Shown here: one piece after another, positions 11,641 to 23,620 of the stretch
Numbering within the stretch: the first letter of the stretch is position 1
Layout of the letters: every line of letters begins with the position of its first letter
Assembly: GCA_022828595.1 (NCBI GenBank)
Contig: JAKGHH010000001.1
Location: 124,446,999 to 124,510,998 of the forward strand
Direction: 5' to 3'
Source: Nelumbo lutea
Lineage: Eukaryota; Streptophyta; Magnoliopsida; Proteales; Nelumbonaceae
DNA length: 64,000 nt
The notes under the pieces: model-generated
Databases searched by the model: none
What the model was told of the DNA's origin: nothing
The model's input: only the letters and a program-made list of their open reading frames with translations
Translations under genes and position numbers: made by a program

Positions 11641-11754
11641 GTGCTTGGGCTTCGCCAAATACAGAGATTCTATTATATTAATGATGACGTATATCAGATC
11701 AGACGATCACATTAACAAACCAACGTGGGGACTGGGGAAGGATGATTTTATTCC

Positions 11755-11900
11755 AAAGAAGCAAAACAATATTGACTTTTGGTCTACTTGGACTTTTGGT
11801 CTTTTGGTATCATGGTCTTCTTGGGCTGGACTGGGTTTACAAATAAAAGTTATACAAAATTGGGCTTTTTGATCTACTTGGACTTTCGGATCTGTTTTAT
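11755..11900. repeat. Imperfect tandem repeat of a GGTCTACTTGGACTTTTGG-like unit
   Basis: TGGTCTACTTGGACTTTTGG near 11780 recurs as TGATCTACTTGGACTTTCGG near 11871, with shorter partial copies (GGTCTTTTGG, GGTCTTCTTGGGC) between. Short, diverged and non-coding. Confidence 0.55.
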
Positions 11901-12065
11901 GGTTCGTATGAAAAAATGACGTGGCATCTATACTCAATTAAAGAGTAAAGGCCCTCTTTTCCTTTTTTTTCTGGTTAAGAAGCAAGAATAGAAAAATTTG
12001 AGAACCAATACCTCTTTTGTTTAATTAGCAATATATAGAGAGAGAGATATAGATATAGATAGATA

Positions 12066-12135
12066 TATACTAAAATAAAATGATGTCACGTTATGGCCTA
12101 AGCTTTCTCCATTATCCCGATAGAGCCCCTCTCAT
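12066..12135 (+). repeat. Dispersed repeat terminus, copy 1 (pairs with 16412-16480)
   Basis: After an AT/AG microsatellite the sequence reads ACTAAAATAAAATGATGTCA, then AAGCTTTCTCCATTATCCC. The same order (microsatellite, ACTAAAGTAAAAAAATGCCA, CAGCTTTCTCCATTATCCC) recurs at 16412-16480 in the same orientation. They look like 5' ends of one dispersed family, possibly Helitron-like. Confidence 0.5.
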
Positions 12136-12146
12136 TTCAGACTTCC

Positions 12147-12336
12147 TTGCGAGTTGAAATCAGCCTCCCCACAACGTCCCACAGCACATTCCCGTCATGT
12201 ATTGGGAACATCTCCCGATGATGCCTTATCATTTCTGGTACTTATCATCAGGAGATGTTTCTGGTACACGGCAGGGATATGCTATCAGATGTTGTGGGAA
12301 ACTATCTTGTGGGGGGCTGATTTGAACTCTTTCCTT
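12147..12336. mobile_element. Foldback (hairpin) element with nested inverted repeats
   Basis: Left arm GAGTTGAAATCAGCCTCCCC (continuing ACAA) pairs with a right arm that, inverted, reads GAGTTCAAATCAGCCCCCCA. Inside, AACATCTCCCGATGATG pairs with an inverted AACATCTCCTGATGAT. The stretch between the 16412-family terminus and the following AT-rich DNA can thus fold almost end to end. It may be a MITE or a hairpin RNA source; no target duplication is certain. Confidence 0.6.
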
Positions 12337-12539
12337 GCTCCCTCATGAAGCCACCTCATAACTCCCTTCTCCCTCTCTTTTAATGACACTTCATCGTGCC
12401 TGGCCCATCCCTCTTTCCTCTATGTTTATCCCTTTGGATATTCCTTCCTAAAACTATTCTTTAAATCTCTATCTATCAAAATCTAATCTCATATAGCCAA
12501 GTGGCATAATTATCCCTCACTTTCTCCTAAATTAACTAT

Positions 12540-13622
12540 AATCTATATGTATTTTTTAAAATTGATCTGTCCATGTCAACATATCTCTCCTTTTAGATAA
12601 GCTATTTATCTATTTCTCATTCTTTTTGAATTTTTCATTTTTTTAATTTCATGTCATTATTGAAACAACTAATGATATACACTTTCCCAATAACCTAAAT
12701 AATCTCTTCTCCTACAATTTCTCCAAAAATACCTCCCCCATAATTCCTCACTTTATCCAAAATTATCTCTAATTCCTATTTATCTCCAAAATTATCTCTA
12801 ATTTAGTAGGGAGTTTCTCTCCAAAATTATCTCTAATCCCTATTTATCCTCTCCCCTACTTTTTATCTATATTTATCTAAAGAAAATTTGGATTAAAATT
12901 TTTAAAATTATTTAAATATTATAACAAAATTATAAAATAACTTTAAAATAACTATTAAAAACACAAAAAATAATTTTATATTTTTACAAAATACTTATCA
13001 ATTTAATTTTTTAAAATATTTAATAAAATGTAATATATTTAAATAAATAAATTTTAAATAAAATTTTTAAATATTTTATAAATTATTTAAATATTTATCA
13101 TAACTAGATTTTAAATAGTTAAAATAATGAAATTATGTAATAAATTTAAAAAAATCGTCAAAGTAGAAAAATAATTATAAAATAATATTTAAATTAATAA
13201 TAATTTAATATATTACAAAATTAATAATGAAATTATGTAATAATAATATAAATTATGATTTTATGGATAATTAAATTCAATAAATAATTAATATTTTATA
13301 TATTATTTAAGTATTTAAATAACAAAATATTTAACATTTTAAATAGTTAAAATAAAGAAAGTATGTAATAAATTTAAAAAAATCTAAAAGATAGAAAAAT
13401 AATTATAACATAATATTGAAATTAATAATAATTTAACATTTTTACATAATATTGTAAATAATTAACTTCACTTATATCAAGTAACAATTCGAGAAAATAA
13501 CTTTCAAAAAATAATATTTATTTATAATAATTTTAAACTCTTAATTTGTATTTATTATATAATTATATATACTAAAGTTAATATTTATTGTCTTTTGTGA
13601 TAAATGTATTTTTCAACGATTA
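12540..13622 (+). mobile_element. AT-rich Helitron-like element, left part (interrupted)
   Basis: The start region has AAAATTGATCTGTCCATGTC followed by AGCTATTTATCTATTTCTC. The same pair occurs at 30405-30470 and, in part, inverted at 49745-49650. Later blocks match other copies: AATTAATGAAATTATGTAATA-type sequence at 13220-13290 and 33380-33450; ATATCAAGTAACAATTCGAG at about 13476 and ATATCAATTAATAATTCTAG at 42325; TATATATACTAAAGTTAATA at 13560 and near 42415. No coding capacity. Assignment to Helitrons rests on the 3' hairpins of the relatives, not on this copy. Confidence 0.5.
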
Positions 13623-13630
13623 TGTTTAAA

Positions 13631-14030
13631 CCCAAGTTGGTAGGGCGGGTTGGGTTTAGAACCACCATCTAATTTCCTTTTATTTGTCACACATAAGTAA
13701 TAAATAAGAAAAATAACACAAATAACAACAAAATTTCCAATTATTTGATTAAGGTGTGTAAAAAACACATAAACTATCAACTGTCCTTCATGTAAAATTT
13801 AAAATATTACTAAATTCAAGACCTAGTACATAAAGCTCATATGCTTTTCCAACAATATGTAGGTCAAGGAGGGTCGGGTTTAGACTGACATGTACCCGTC
13901 TAGGTTGTAGAATCTCAAAACCCATCCCCGCCCCAAAACCCACTCTTAAAGCAAAAAGACCTGACCCATCGCCGCCGTCGAGGAGCGCAGGGGCGGGTAC
14001 CCACCGAGTAGGGTAGAAATTGACATCCCT
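13631..14030 (-). mobile_element. Non-autonomous hAT element, about 400 bp
   Basis: Flanked by TGTTTAAA on both sides (13623-13630 and 14031-14038), an 8-bp duplication. Its right end inverted reads AGGGATGTCAATTTCTACCC, and the whole element is an inverted copy of 45029-45549, sharing for example TTGTTGGAAAAGCATATGAG versus TTGTTGGAAAGCATATAAAC. The left end is eroded. It interrupts the AT-rich Helitron-like DNA. Confidence 0.7.
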
Positions 14031-14089
14031 TGTTTAAATGTGCATTCACTTGTCACTATATCAAAGTATGAATTCTCATCCCTAAGTAT

Positions 14090-15690
14090 TAAAAATACCG
14101 TAATTATTTAAATGTAGTTAAATATAATTTTTTTTAAAATAACTACTGTTAATTATAAAATAACCATAAGTTGATTTTTTAATTATAAAGTAATTACTGT
14201 CAATTACATATTTTCATATTTTCAGAAACATAGTTACATTTCTTTTGGTTATTTTTTTGAAAATACTGTTATTTAATAAATACATTATTTTTACATAAAT
14301 GTTGTAATTAACAAAATACTGTATTTATTGAAAATATTGTTAATTAAGTAATATTGTATTTTTAAAATAATGTTAATTATTAAATAAATTAATTAATAAA
14401 TACATTATATTTAATAAATATTTTAATTAATAAATAATGTTAATTATTAAAAATACTGTAATTTTAAATGTAATTTTTTAAAAAATAATTATAATTAATT
14501 AAAAAATTACCATATTTTATTTTTGTTAATTATATAAATAGTTATTGTTAATTATACAAAACAATTACTGTTAATTTTGTGATAATTACTGATAATTATA
14601 ATTAAACAATGTATATTAAATACTGTATTCAATACTATTAATTAATAGATAAAATATTTTGTAGAATAATGTTAATTATTAAAAATTGTGAAAATACTGT
14701 TAATTATAAAAAATAATTAGTATTAATTTTATAATAATTACTGTTAATTACATTTTATTTTTGTTACTATCCTTATGGCTTTTTATTGCAAATACTGTTA
14801 TTTAATAAATACATGTTTATTAAATTGCTGTTAATTAATAAATACTTTATTTTTAATAAATACAGTAATTATTAATACTTGTAATTAATAAATACTGTAT
14901 TTATTAAAATACTGTAATTGTTTAAATGTCATTAACTGAAATTTTTAAAAAATAATTACTGTTAATTAGAAATACTTTTAAATACAGTTGATTTTTTAAT
15001 TTTGAAAATACTGTTATTTAATAAATACATTATTTTTAAATAAATGCTGCAATTAACAAAATTTTGTTTTTGTTGAAAATACTTCTGATTTAATTAAATA
15101 CTGTAATTAATACTATTAATTAATAAATACTGTTTTTTAAATAATGTAAATTATTAAAAATATGAAAAATACTGTAATTATGAAAACATTGTAATTATTA
15201 AATTACTGTTAATTAATAAATACGTTATTTTTATTAAATACTGTAATTATTATTACTTGTAATTAGTAAATACTATATTTATTAAAATACTGTTAACTAT
15301 TAAAAATATTGTCATTATTTAAATGTAATTAAATGTAATTTTTTAAAAATAATTACTCTTAAATAAAGTTGACTTTTGTAATTTTCTGCTAATAACTGTA
15401 ATTAATATTGTTTTTTAATTGATTGCTATTAATGAATTAATTTGCACTATTAAATAATGTAATTAAATGAATTAATTTGCACTAATGATTACTATTAATG
15501 AATTAATTTTGTGATAATTACTGATGAATTAATACTATATTTATTAAAATATTGTTAATTATTAAAAATACTATAAATATTTAAATGTAATTAAAAGTAA
15601 TAGTGTAATTAAATGAATTAATTTGCACGGATGATTATTGTAATTAATTATTGTTTTTTAATTGATTACTATTAATGAATTAATTATACT
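14090..15690. repeat. Extremely AT-rich quasi-periodic repeat tract
   Basis: Built of variants of AATACTGTTAATTATTAAA and ATTTAAATGTAATT. A longer block, ACTGTTATTTAATAAATACA followed by TTATTTTTA and AATTAACAAAAT, appears near 14266 and again near 15008, about 740 bp apart. A second pair (TTAATTAATAAATACTTTAT near 14835, TTAATTAATAAATACGTTAT near 15207) shows further internal duplication. No open frames of note. Confidence 0.7.
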
Positions 15691-16047
15691 GTATGATTCA
15701 TGGTTGGTGCGAATCGTTCACAAAACGGTTCGGGTTTGGACATACCCACTATACTATCGAAAATGGGTCGCGAAAACCCGTTTTTGTTGTCTTTTTCGCT
15801 CGATCGTTGAAATGGATTCTGCGATGACCTGATTATTTCTTTTTCATTTTTTTATTGCAATGTTTTTGCTGTTTTCTCTACTATTTTGTTATTAATGAGT
15901 CAATTTTACTTTTTTAGTTATTTTTCAACATTTTGTAAAACAAAAGTAGATAAATGAAATTTGTTATTGTTCAACATTTCAGCATAAAAAAAAAACTTAA
16001 AAATGCACCCAATATTGCAAAAAAAACGCCTAATCAAATCGTTTTTT

Positions 16048-16091
<44 letters not shown>

Positions 16092-16411
16092 AATACGAAC
16101 CTGGTCTAGACAAGCAAATTGGAAAATGCAAAATAATGCTGAGACGCTTCTTTGAAGCTAAATCACATCTACTCAGGTAAAGTCGAACACGAGTAAAGTC
16201 AAACTGAAGAGAAACAATGAAAGTTTTAAAGAAATTAAAGTTTTTAGAAGTTTCAGGAAAAAAAATGAAACAAACCTAATCCAAATTGTCGTTAGAGGAG
16301 AGTGTAGAAAGCAAACATTTCAGCACAAACGAAAGCAAGAAAAGAGAAAACATGCATGGGAGAAGGCTGTTGACATGGACAGGCTATATATATATAGACA
16401 CACACACACAC
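15691..16411. other. Unique-looking AT-rich DNA with a 40-bp poly(A) run
   Basis: Contains an uninterrupted A run at about 16049-16088 and an AC dinucleotide run at about 16399-16418. The A run could be the tail of a retroposed sequence, but I recognise nothing upstream of it. Confidence 0.5.
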
Positions 16412-16480
16412 ACACACTAAAGTAAAAAAATGCCACATTAGGTCCCCAGCTTTCTCCATTATCCCAACTAAGAACTTTCA
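16412..16480 (+). repeat. Dispersed repeat terminus, copy 2
   Basis: Partner of 12066-12135: ACTAAAGTAAAAAAATGCCA, then CAGCTTTCTCCATTATCCCA. It follows an AC microsatellite just as copy 1 follows an AT/AG one. Confidence 0.5.
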
Positions 16481-17538
16481 AACCCTCTTCATTTTAATGC
16501 CCAACCCATGTCATGGATATCTAAATTTTTTTCCCAAAAAAATAACAACCTAGTCTATCACGATTCCCCACCGTGACTCCATAAGAAATATATCTCTAAA
16601 TATTCCTATCTTTCTCTAACTCTTCATGCTTTCCCATCTTCCCTACCATGGGTATCCTTATTTTTTTCCTCCCTTTTTTTCTCCCTATGGTTTCTATTAT
16701 ATTTGGTTATTTTGTATATGGTGTTTATAATCGATTTACATCCATGTTTTCTACTCTTGTTTTATCTTCTCCACTTTCCTAACGTTAAGTCACATTTTGG
16801 TTGAAAAACAAGATCCGAAAACCACAACGACTATTTTCTTTGGATCAACACACAATATTTTCTCTAATTGCACTCTTCTCTTTGGTTCGACATGTTAGAC
16901 AATGTATGTCCTTAGCTCTAAGCAGATTGATGTACGAATACATTTATTGTAAATGAACAAAAGTTTATTATGTTACCACTTAAACTTGACACTTATGAGA
17001 CTCGTGTTAGTTTAGAATGTTCACAACCGTTGTATAGATTTGGGGAGTTTATGTTGCCAACACTGACACTGATGTGCTACCAAAGAAGTTGGGGTTGCTT
17101 GTCTCAGCTGCTAGGGTTAGACCTGAAGCACATGTAATGTGTGTTACGGATGAAACACTAAATCCGGACCATTTTCTAGTTATGCCATGGACCTTGGAGA
17201 TTGATGAGCAAAACTGAAAAGTTACACATAACTCGTAGACTTGATTATGATATTGCACTAGGTGTTGGATTGGGTTGTTTTTTATATGCCAATTAGTAAG
17301 ATCTATCAAGGGTCAAAACCTGGGGAAGTTAGGGCAGTTTGAGAATTCATCTAAGTGGGTGATCATAGTGATAGGATTGTCCCCTTTGTCAAACAAAGTG
17401 AATGATAGGGCTTACACTCTCTCTGATGGAAACCTAAACTACCGGCAATGGATTTCAATTGTGTTTGAGATTTGGTTTTGCAATATATATATATATATAT
17501 ATATTATGTTTTATGAAAAATGTTTTAATTCCTAGGAT
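16481..17538. other. Intergenic, no recognised gene
   Basis: Holds one protein-like open stretch (17038-17217, see findings) without a start codon and a TA microsatellite at 17483-17504. Nothing else is supported. Confidence 0.4.
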
Positions 17539-18118
17539 TAGGGGTTTTAGTGGTATTCGAAAATCCAATTTTGAGTTCAAGATTCGACATAATTGAATTG
17601 AATTTAGATAATTCGAATATCTAATCGGTCAAATTTGAATATCCTATTCATACTAAATAGCTAATCGGATTCGAATTAGGATATGACCTTATTCAATTTG
17701 ATAAATATTCGAATTTGATCGATTATTTAATTCTTATATATAATATATAAATTTTTTAAATGTTTTATATAATTTATATATATAATAATTAAATTATATA
17801 AATAATTTATATACTTTATATAAATAAAATATTTATTTTATATATTTATTAATTACCTAAAATAATTAATTAGTCAAATTCAAATCGATTCAAATATTTG
17901 AATATTCTAATATTTAATTAGATTCGAATTTGAATACTAATTTTCAATATCTGTTGGATATCAAATTGAATATTCGAATATTTAATCAGATTCATATTCG
18001 ATTATTAATTTTCAATATTTGTTGGATATCGAATCGGATTTGGATATCTAATTTTTTAATCAGATTTGAATTCGGATATTGCCTGGTCCAATTTGAATTC
18101 AATATGTTTACACCCCTA
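17539..18118. mobile_element. hAT-like non-autonomous element rich in TCGAATATT motifs
   Basis: Left end TAGGGGTTTTAGTGG; right end inverted TAGGGGTGTAAACATATTG. The body is filled with GATTCGAATTTG-type short words in both orientations, a composition typical of plant TAGGGGTG hAT families. The flanks (CCTAGGAT and CTCATGAT) match at only five of eight positions, so the target duplication is weak. Confidence 0.5.
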
Positions 18119-19327
18119 CTCATGATCCATCTGAGTAGAGAGTGTGACACTACACCTTACAGCTAGGGGAGAGGTCCTTCCTTGTTGAGTAGTGTTTCAT
18201 CATTATTTGGTCGAGAGGTTAAGTGTAAGAGACCATTACAGGGCATATTACCTGATGGGATTTACCTTATTTAAATCCATTATCCTTGGGCCTTCTTAGG
18301 GTGGCTGAATTCGATGATCATTTAAGTGTAAACGTTGGGCCCATATTGAGCCCATAGTGATGTGATTAAGGGTTCACCGTGTTTAGTAATGAATTCCGCC
18401 AAGCCTTTTCACAGAGGCTGGGCCAAAACCATGTGGACTTATGTGAGGTCATTGTGGGGTCCCACACCATACAAATCAGGCCTAAGTTGGCCACGCAACA
18501 TCTTGGGTTGTGAGCCTTTGAAGGAAATGGGCCTAAGAACCATAATTAATAAGATTAAGTTGTCATGTGCTCTGGGTCAAATATGGGTTTGGAAATGGGT
18601 ATGGAACATCTATCATCTTAAGTGGATTAGGCTTATTTCTTAATAGAGTACAAATCCAAAATAGATTTGGATAATCTCCTAATTTGATTAGGAGAGTGCT
18701 CCATAAGGAAATAAAAGAAGAAGAGGGTGAACCAGACTAGAAGACCACTCTCTCTTGTTCTCTTTTGTCTTCCAAGAAACCCTATCATGGCATAGGCTTT
18801 CAAGGACTGATAGCTACAGATCAATTTTCTTCTGATTTTTGTAAGAAAAATTCAGAGGAATTTCAGCCTCACTTTCCCTAGTTCAATCCAAGTAGTTGGG
18901 TTGTAGTTTGCTGAAAACTATGTTTTTGAATCAACCTCACCTATACATTGCGCCATCTTCAATTGATGTTAGCTTTAGGACTGATTTGGGTGTGAACTTC
19001 CACACTGGGATTTGTGTTTGTAGTATCTGTATCAAGTATAAATCTCCCTCTTTGTTTGGTTTCAAATTTGGTCTGGTTCAGTGCAAGACCGATATTGAAA
19101 AATGTAGTTTTTCAAAACATAGGGAATTCGATTCCCAGAAAGATTAGGAAATTTTTGAAATTTCGCTCAGCCACCTAGCATGGTTTGGCCATCCATATGA
19201 TGGATCCTAACCCTTCAGTAAATACAGTTGATTAATTATTGTTTCTTACTGATCCCTTCTCTTTCAATTTTGAGTGACAAAACAAGAGCAGAGCATGATA
19301 ATATTCCCATCGTTTCATTTAGCTTTG
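18119..19327. other. Intergenic; possible old LTR fragment
   Basis: GTGGGGTCCCACACCATAC, an A-rich TATA-like stretch (GGAAATAAAAGAAGAAG at 18708) and a following CT-rich run (CACTCTCTCTTGTTCTC) resemble the U3-R part of a plant LTR. I cannot find a second copy or clear ends. No gene recognised. Confidence 0.25.
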
Positions 19328-19335
19328 GACACAAT

Positions 19336-20438
19336 TGGGGGTGGCAATTGGGCGGGTTGGTTTGGGTTGAGTTTCTACCTAACCCATCTAACCCGCCAAC
19401 CCATCAATGACTCAATTATATAAAATTAAATGGGTTGGGTTCAACCCAAACACGCTTTAATCCAATCTAACATGCCCAAACCCATTAATCTTATATTTAT
19501 AGATTTAAAAAACAAACTTTCTCTCTCTTAACAATATGTTGGTTTTAGCTTGGTGGTTATTGTAGTTATTATTTACATAAGTGGTGAAGGTTCAAATCAC
19601 ATTACATGCATGTTATTTTTACACAAGCGATGAAGCCATTTGACTATGTTCAAATTCCGGGTTTGACCGAACCACTTAGTTTCAAACCGGTCAGACCAAC
19701 TTAAACCACTTGGGTTCAAGGGTGGTTGAGCCGTTTAGGTATGGATCAATTCAGTCGGACTGGACCAGACTGGACCAGTTCAGTCAATGGTGGATTGACT
19801 TGGAATGGACCAGCTGACTCGAACCGGGTCAGTGTAGCTAAATCGGGTCAGTTCGGATTTGGTTTAGGACATGTGGATATTGGCCGAATGGACGGTCCAA
19901 ATTGGGCAAAGAACGCAGAGGCTTAATCATCCCGCCAAAATCGTTTCAGATTCGGGTCGACCCTGATCGACTCGTACCGGGTCAGGTTGGAGTGTGTGAA
20001 CATTGGTTGGACCAAACGGCCTAAATCGGACAAAGCAAGTGGCACTGAACCATCCCACTCGGGGTCTATTTCAGATTTGGGTCAATCTCAGTTAGTATAT
20101 GCTAGATTGGGTCAGATCGCATTGAACTGGTCCGGACTCAGGTCAAATTGATTTGGATTTATGTTGGGTGAAGTGTATTGATTCAAGACAAAACTAAGTT
20201 TAGTCAATTATTAATAGAAAATTAATGCATTAATTATAAATTATTTAATTCAAATCAAGAAGATTAAAAAAAAAGGCTAAGGAATTAATACTTATGTTTA
20301 TAATGGTTAACCCAATGGTTATCTACAACCCAACCCATTTAAATGGGTGGGTTGAGTGATGGGTTGATCACACAACCCGCCAAGTAAATGGGTGGGTTGG
20401 GTGGGTTCAGTGGACTGGGTTAAAAATTGCCACCCCTA
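19336..20438. mobile_element. Non-autonomous hAT element, 1103 bp
   Basis: Perfect 8-bp duplication GACACAAT at 19328-19335 and 20439-20446. Ends are TGGGGGTGGCAATTGGGCGG and, inverted, TAGGGGTGGCAATTTTTAAC. Subterminal regions are runs of GGGTTGGGT and AACCCAACCC. The interior carries repeated GACCGGGTCA-like words and no transposase. Confidence 0.88.
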
Positions 20439-20570
20439 GACACAATACAGAGGTGGAGGAGGTACAATTCTATTTCGGTTTTGGTTTTGGATGACAAAAT
20501 AGGGTTTCTGCCCAATTCTAAGTTTTGGAACATATTTTTGTTAAATGCAAAAATTATTAATTAATGTTTA

Positions 20571-21224
20571 TGATGAGGGGTAATTTGGCCCGACCTGGCG
20601 ACTGAGGTACATGTGGATGCAATCAGCCAGTAGGGTGACAACTCAGCAAGGGAGCCTCGCCAACAGCTCAGGGTCTTGAACACCTCGGCACCTAATTTTG
20701 TTTGGGGCCAAAGGACTGAAGTGCTAGATCAGAGCCAAAGAACTGAGGTGCCAGTTCGGGACCAAAGAACCGAAGCGCCACGTAAGTGACTCCAGAAGCT
20801 TCCCCAATGGACTCCGAATCTCCCAGGATCACGATGTCTAGTAACAGGGCTCATCCTCACCCCGTCTGAATTGGAGGAAAGTGATAAACCCTATCAACTG
20901 GCGCATTTCTCTCCTTTGGAAACGAAACGGATCTTATCTATGTAGCCCGGGGATCCTAGAGTCTTTTCGTAAGATTCACGGCTACTCAACTATATAAGGG
21001 CATCAATCCTCAAGGCGAAGGTACGCACGATTACTCACATTCAAGCTCTCTAGCATTCATACTTAGCTCACAAACATATAGAATACTGACTTAAGCATCG
21101 GAGCGACCTCATCGGGTCTTCCACCCCGGTCCCTTTGAGCACTATTTTGCAAATTGATTCAACTCGCCATGCGAGCACGTCCAGGCCATTCTCTAGCTAG
21201 GGGCTTCCAGATTGCGTATAATCA
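20571..21224 (+). repeat. 5' LTR of Gypsy 1
   Basis: 654 bp, TG...CA. A TATA-like box AACTATATAAGGG lies at about 20986. CTTAAGCATCGGAG and GGTCTTCCACC blocks recur in the 3' LTR. Confidence 0.9.
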
Positions 21225-21245
21225 ATTGGCACCATCTATGGAAAC
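21225..21245 (+). promoter_or_regulatory. Primer-binding site of Gypsy 1
   Basis: TTGGCACCATCTATGGAAAC starts one base after the 5' LTR. The related TTGGTGCCGTCTATGGGAAC follows the third element's LTR. I do not assign the tRNA. Confidence 0.7.
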
Positions 21246-21299
21246 CGATCCAAAGGTCATCCCGATCCTAGTTGCAATTCTATTTTTTGCTCCAACCTC

Positions 21300-22560
21300 A
21301 TTGGATTCTTCCGGCAACACCAGGAAAAGCATCGAGTTGAATGTCACCAGGGGCAAGATCAGCGATTAACCTTCCCCCAAGGCCCTACGGTATGGATTGG
21401 CCAATTTACTATTCCCCTTACAACTTTAGGGGTTCCGTCACTATTTGTACCACAAGGCACCACGCAAGTGAGCATCCCACTCCCCCTAGTGGGTGTGACT
21501 TTCTCTGAGCCATCCGTGGTCCCCTGGAGTCGAGCACTCCCAATTTCATGACCTTGTTCAGTGCATCCAAACGATACAGATCTAGATGCAACAACTTCAA
21601 CAGTTTCAAAAATATCAGTAGTATCTGTAGCAATTCCCACCATTGCAGCCGATTCCACCCCGACACCGAGGGTTGTGCTAGGGCCAGAATCAGAACCGGC
21701 TTGAAACCAACCAGAACGTTTGTCGATCCCCCCATCGGGATGAGGGGACCTCGTAGGTGTTGGTCCCTCCCAGGGGTCAGACTCCACCTCGTGGGAGGAG
21801 GGATGGTCAAGACATTCCCCCAGTATCACAAGGAAACCTTAGAAATAGGCTTGAGGATAGCTAGCTCAATAGGGCCAACCCGCCACGACACTCCCAGCAG
21901 GAGAACAATGGATCTCGAGGTGATAATAACCAGCCCGGAGCCAGCGGCACGAACTCGAGGCTAGTCCCTTCCGTGCCTCGTGATAGTCGATGTGAACTCC
22001 ACAACCAGGAGAACTCGACGAGAAGGAACCAACACCCACCTCACGACAATGTTCGTGACAATGCCGAGATACCAGACCAAACCAAGGCCAATAGCACCAA
22101 CACCAAGCCAATGAAGAAACAACAACCGCGACGCCGCAAGACTCGTCGCTCCTTAGCTAGAAGCAATCCGCCAACGAAGCCAAGCCAACAAGTAGAGCGA
22201 GTTAAGGAAAGGGAAGAAGTGAGCTTGGTGGCAACGAAGATTGCACCTCCCTTGCTTATTCGGCCATCTCCTCTGTCTCCTAAGCTCCTAGCAACCCCAA
22301 TGCCAAAAGATTTCAAGGTTCCACCACTAGACAAGTATGATGGGTCGTTCGACCTCAATGATCACAAGGATTCTTTTTAGTCTCAGATGCACCTAGTCGG
22401 GGCTGACAAAACCTGCACGTGTGTGGCCTTCTCCACCACATTCAGGGGGGGGGGGTAGTTTGGACCTAGTATAGGAACCTCGGACCTGGCTCCATCAAGA
22501 GCTGGGCACAATTTGCCGAGCTGTTCACTACGCATTTCATTACCAGCAAGAAATGCCCAA
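21300..22560 (+). pseudogene. gag of Gypsy 1 (decayed)
   Basis: Near 22301-22345 the frame gives MPKDFKVPPLDKYDGS, then NDHKDSF, a stop, SQMHLVGADKTC and VAFSTTF. This is the conserved start of the retrotransposon gag (capsid) domain, also present in Gypsy 3 at 52621. Upstream lies a proline- and arginine-rich stretch typical of the N-terminal part. Most of the capsid C-terminal half and the protease seem deleted: the sequence jumps at about 22550 to the pre-RT region. A G-run at 22446-22455 marks a likely slippage site. Confidence 0.75.
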
Positions 22561-22639
22561 AGTTGCAACAGAGCCTCCAGAATGTGGTTCAGAGGGAAGG
22601 GGAGCCACTTCATTACTAGCAAGAAATGCCCCAAAAGAA

Positions 22640-23620
22640 GAAATGGTCCACATATCGGTCTCTGATGCTGACCCGACCAGAACTCTTCAAATTGGTGCCT
22701 CGATTAGCGAGCCACTTCGAACTCAACTAGCAAGTTTTTTACTTAAAAATTTAGATATTTTTGCTTGGTCTGCGGCAGAGATGCTCATGATTGACCCAAA
22801 AATAATAACTCATAAGCTTAATGCCGACCCTTTAGTTAGACCAAAAAGACAAAAGAAACGCAACCTCGCTTTGGAACGATGGACGATAGTCAATGAGGAG
22901 GTCGGGAAGCTCCTCATGACAGACTTCATCAGGGAAGTCCACTACCCAAGCTAGGTGGCCAACCCAGTTCTGGTGAAGAAGGCCAATGGCAAGTAGTGCA
23001 TGTCCATTGACTACATCAACCTGAACAGAGCCTACCCGAAAGACTGCTTCCCATTGTCCAAGATTTACTACCTAGTGGACGTGACCTAAAGGCATGAGTT
23101 GTTGAGTTTTTTAGACGCCTATTCCGGTTACAACCAGATCAGGATGGATCTTGTGACCAGGGCAAGATCACATTTGTAACTGACCCCGAGCTATACTGTT
23201 ATAAGGTTATACCCTTAGGATTGAAAAACGTTGGGGCAACATTCCAGCACAATGTAAATAAAGTTTTTGAGATGTTGATCAACAATAAAGTAGAACGTTA
23301 TGTTGATGACATGGTCATGAAGACTCAATTTTTGAACTCTTTGTTAATTGATTTAAATGATGTTTTTCAAATTTTAAGAAGATATAATATGAAATTAAAT
23401 CCAAATAAGTGTGTCTTCGGAGTCACTTCGGGTAAATTCCTAGTCTACATAGTCAAATAATGTGGCATCGAAGCCAACCTGGAAAAAATAGGCAATCCTA
23501 GATATGAGACCACCTCGAAAAATAAAAGAAATTCAGAGGTTGACTAGTCGAGTAGCAGCCCTAAGCCACTTCATGTCTGAATCGGTGGGCCGATGCATCC
23601 CCTTTGACGAGTGCTAGCTT
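22640..23620 (+). pseudogene. Reverse transcriptase of Gypsy 1
   Basis: The path reads RTLQIGASISEPL, NLDIFAWSAAEM, KRNLALERWTIVNEEVGKLL, FIREVHYPS (stop) VANPVLVKKANGK, SFLDAYSGYNQIRMD, then LKNVGATFQHNVNKVF and the catalytic-site block ERYVDDMVMKTQ near 23295. NPNKCVFGVTSGKF follows. It is a typical Gypsy RT; YVDD carries the two catalytic aspartates, but at least four stops or shifts inactivate it. Confidence 0.9.

Noticed and set aside
18360..18960. Possible solo LTR
   Set aside because: A TATA-like and CT-rich order is suggestive, but no TG/CA ends with matching 5-bp flanks could be set.
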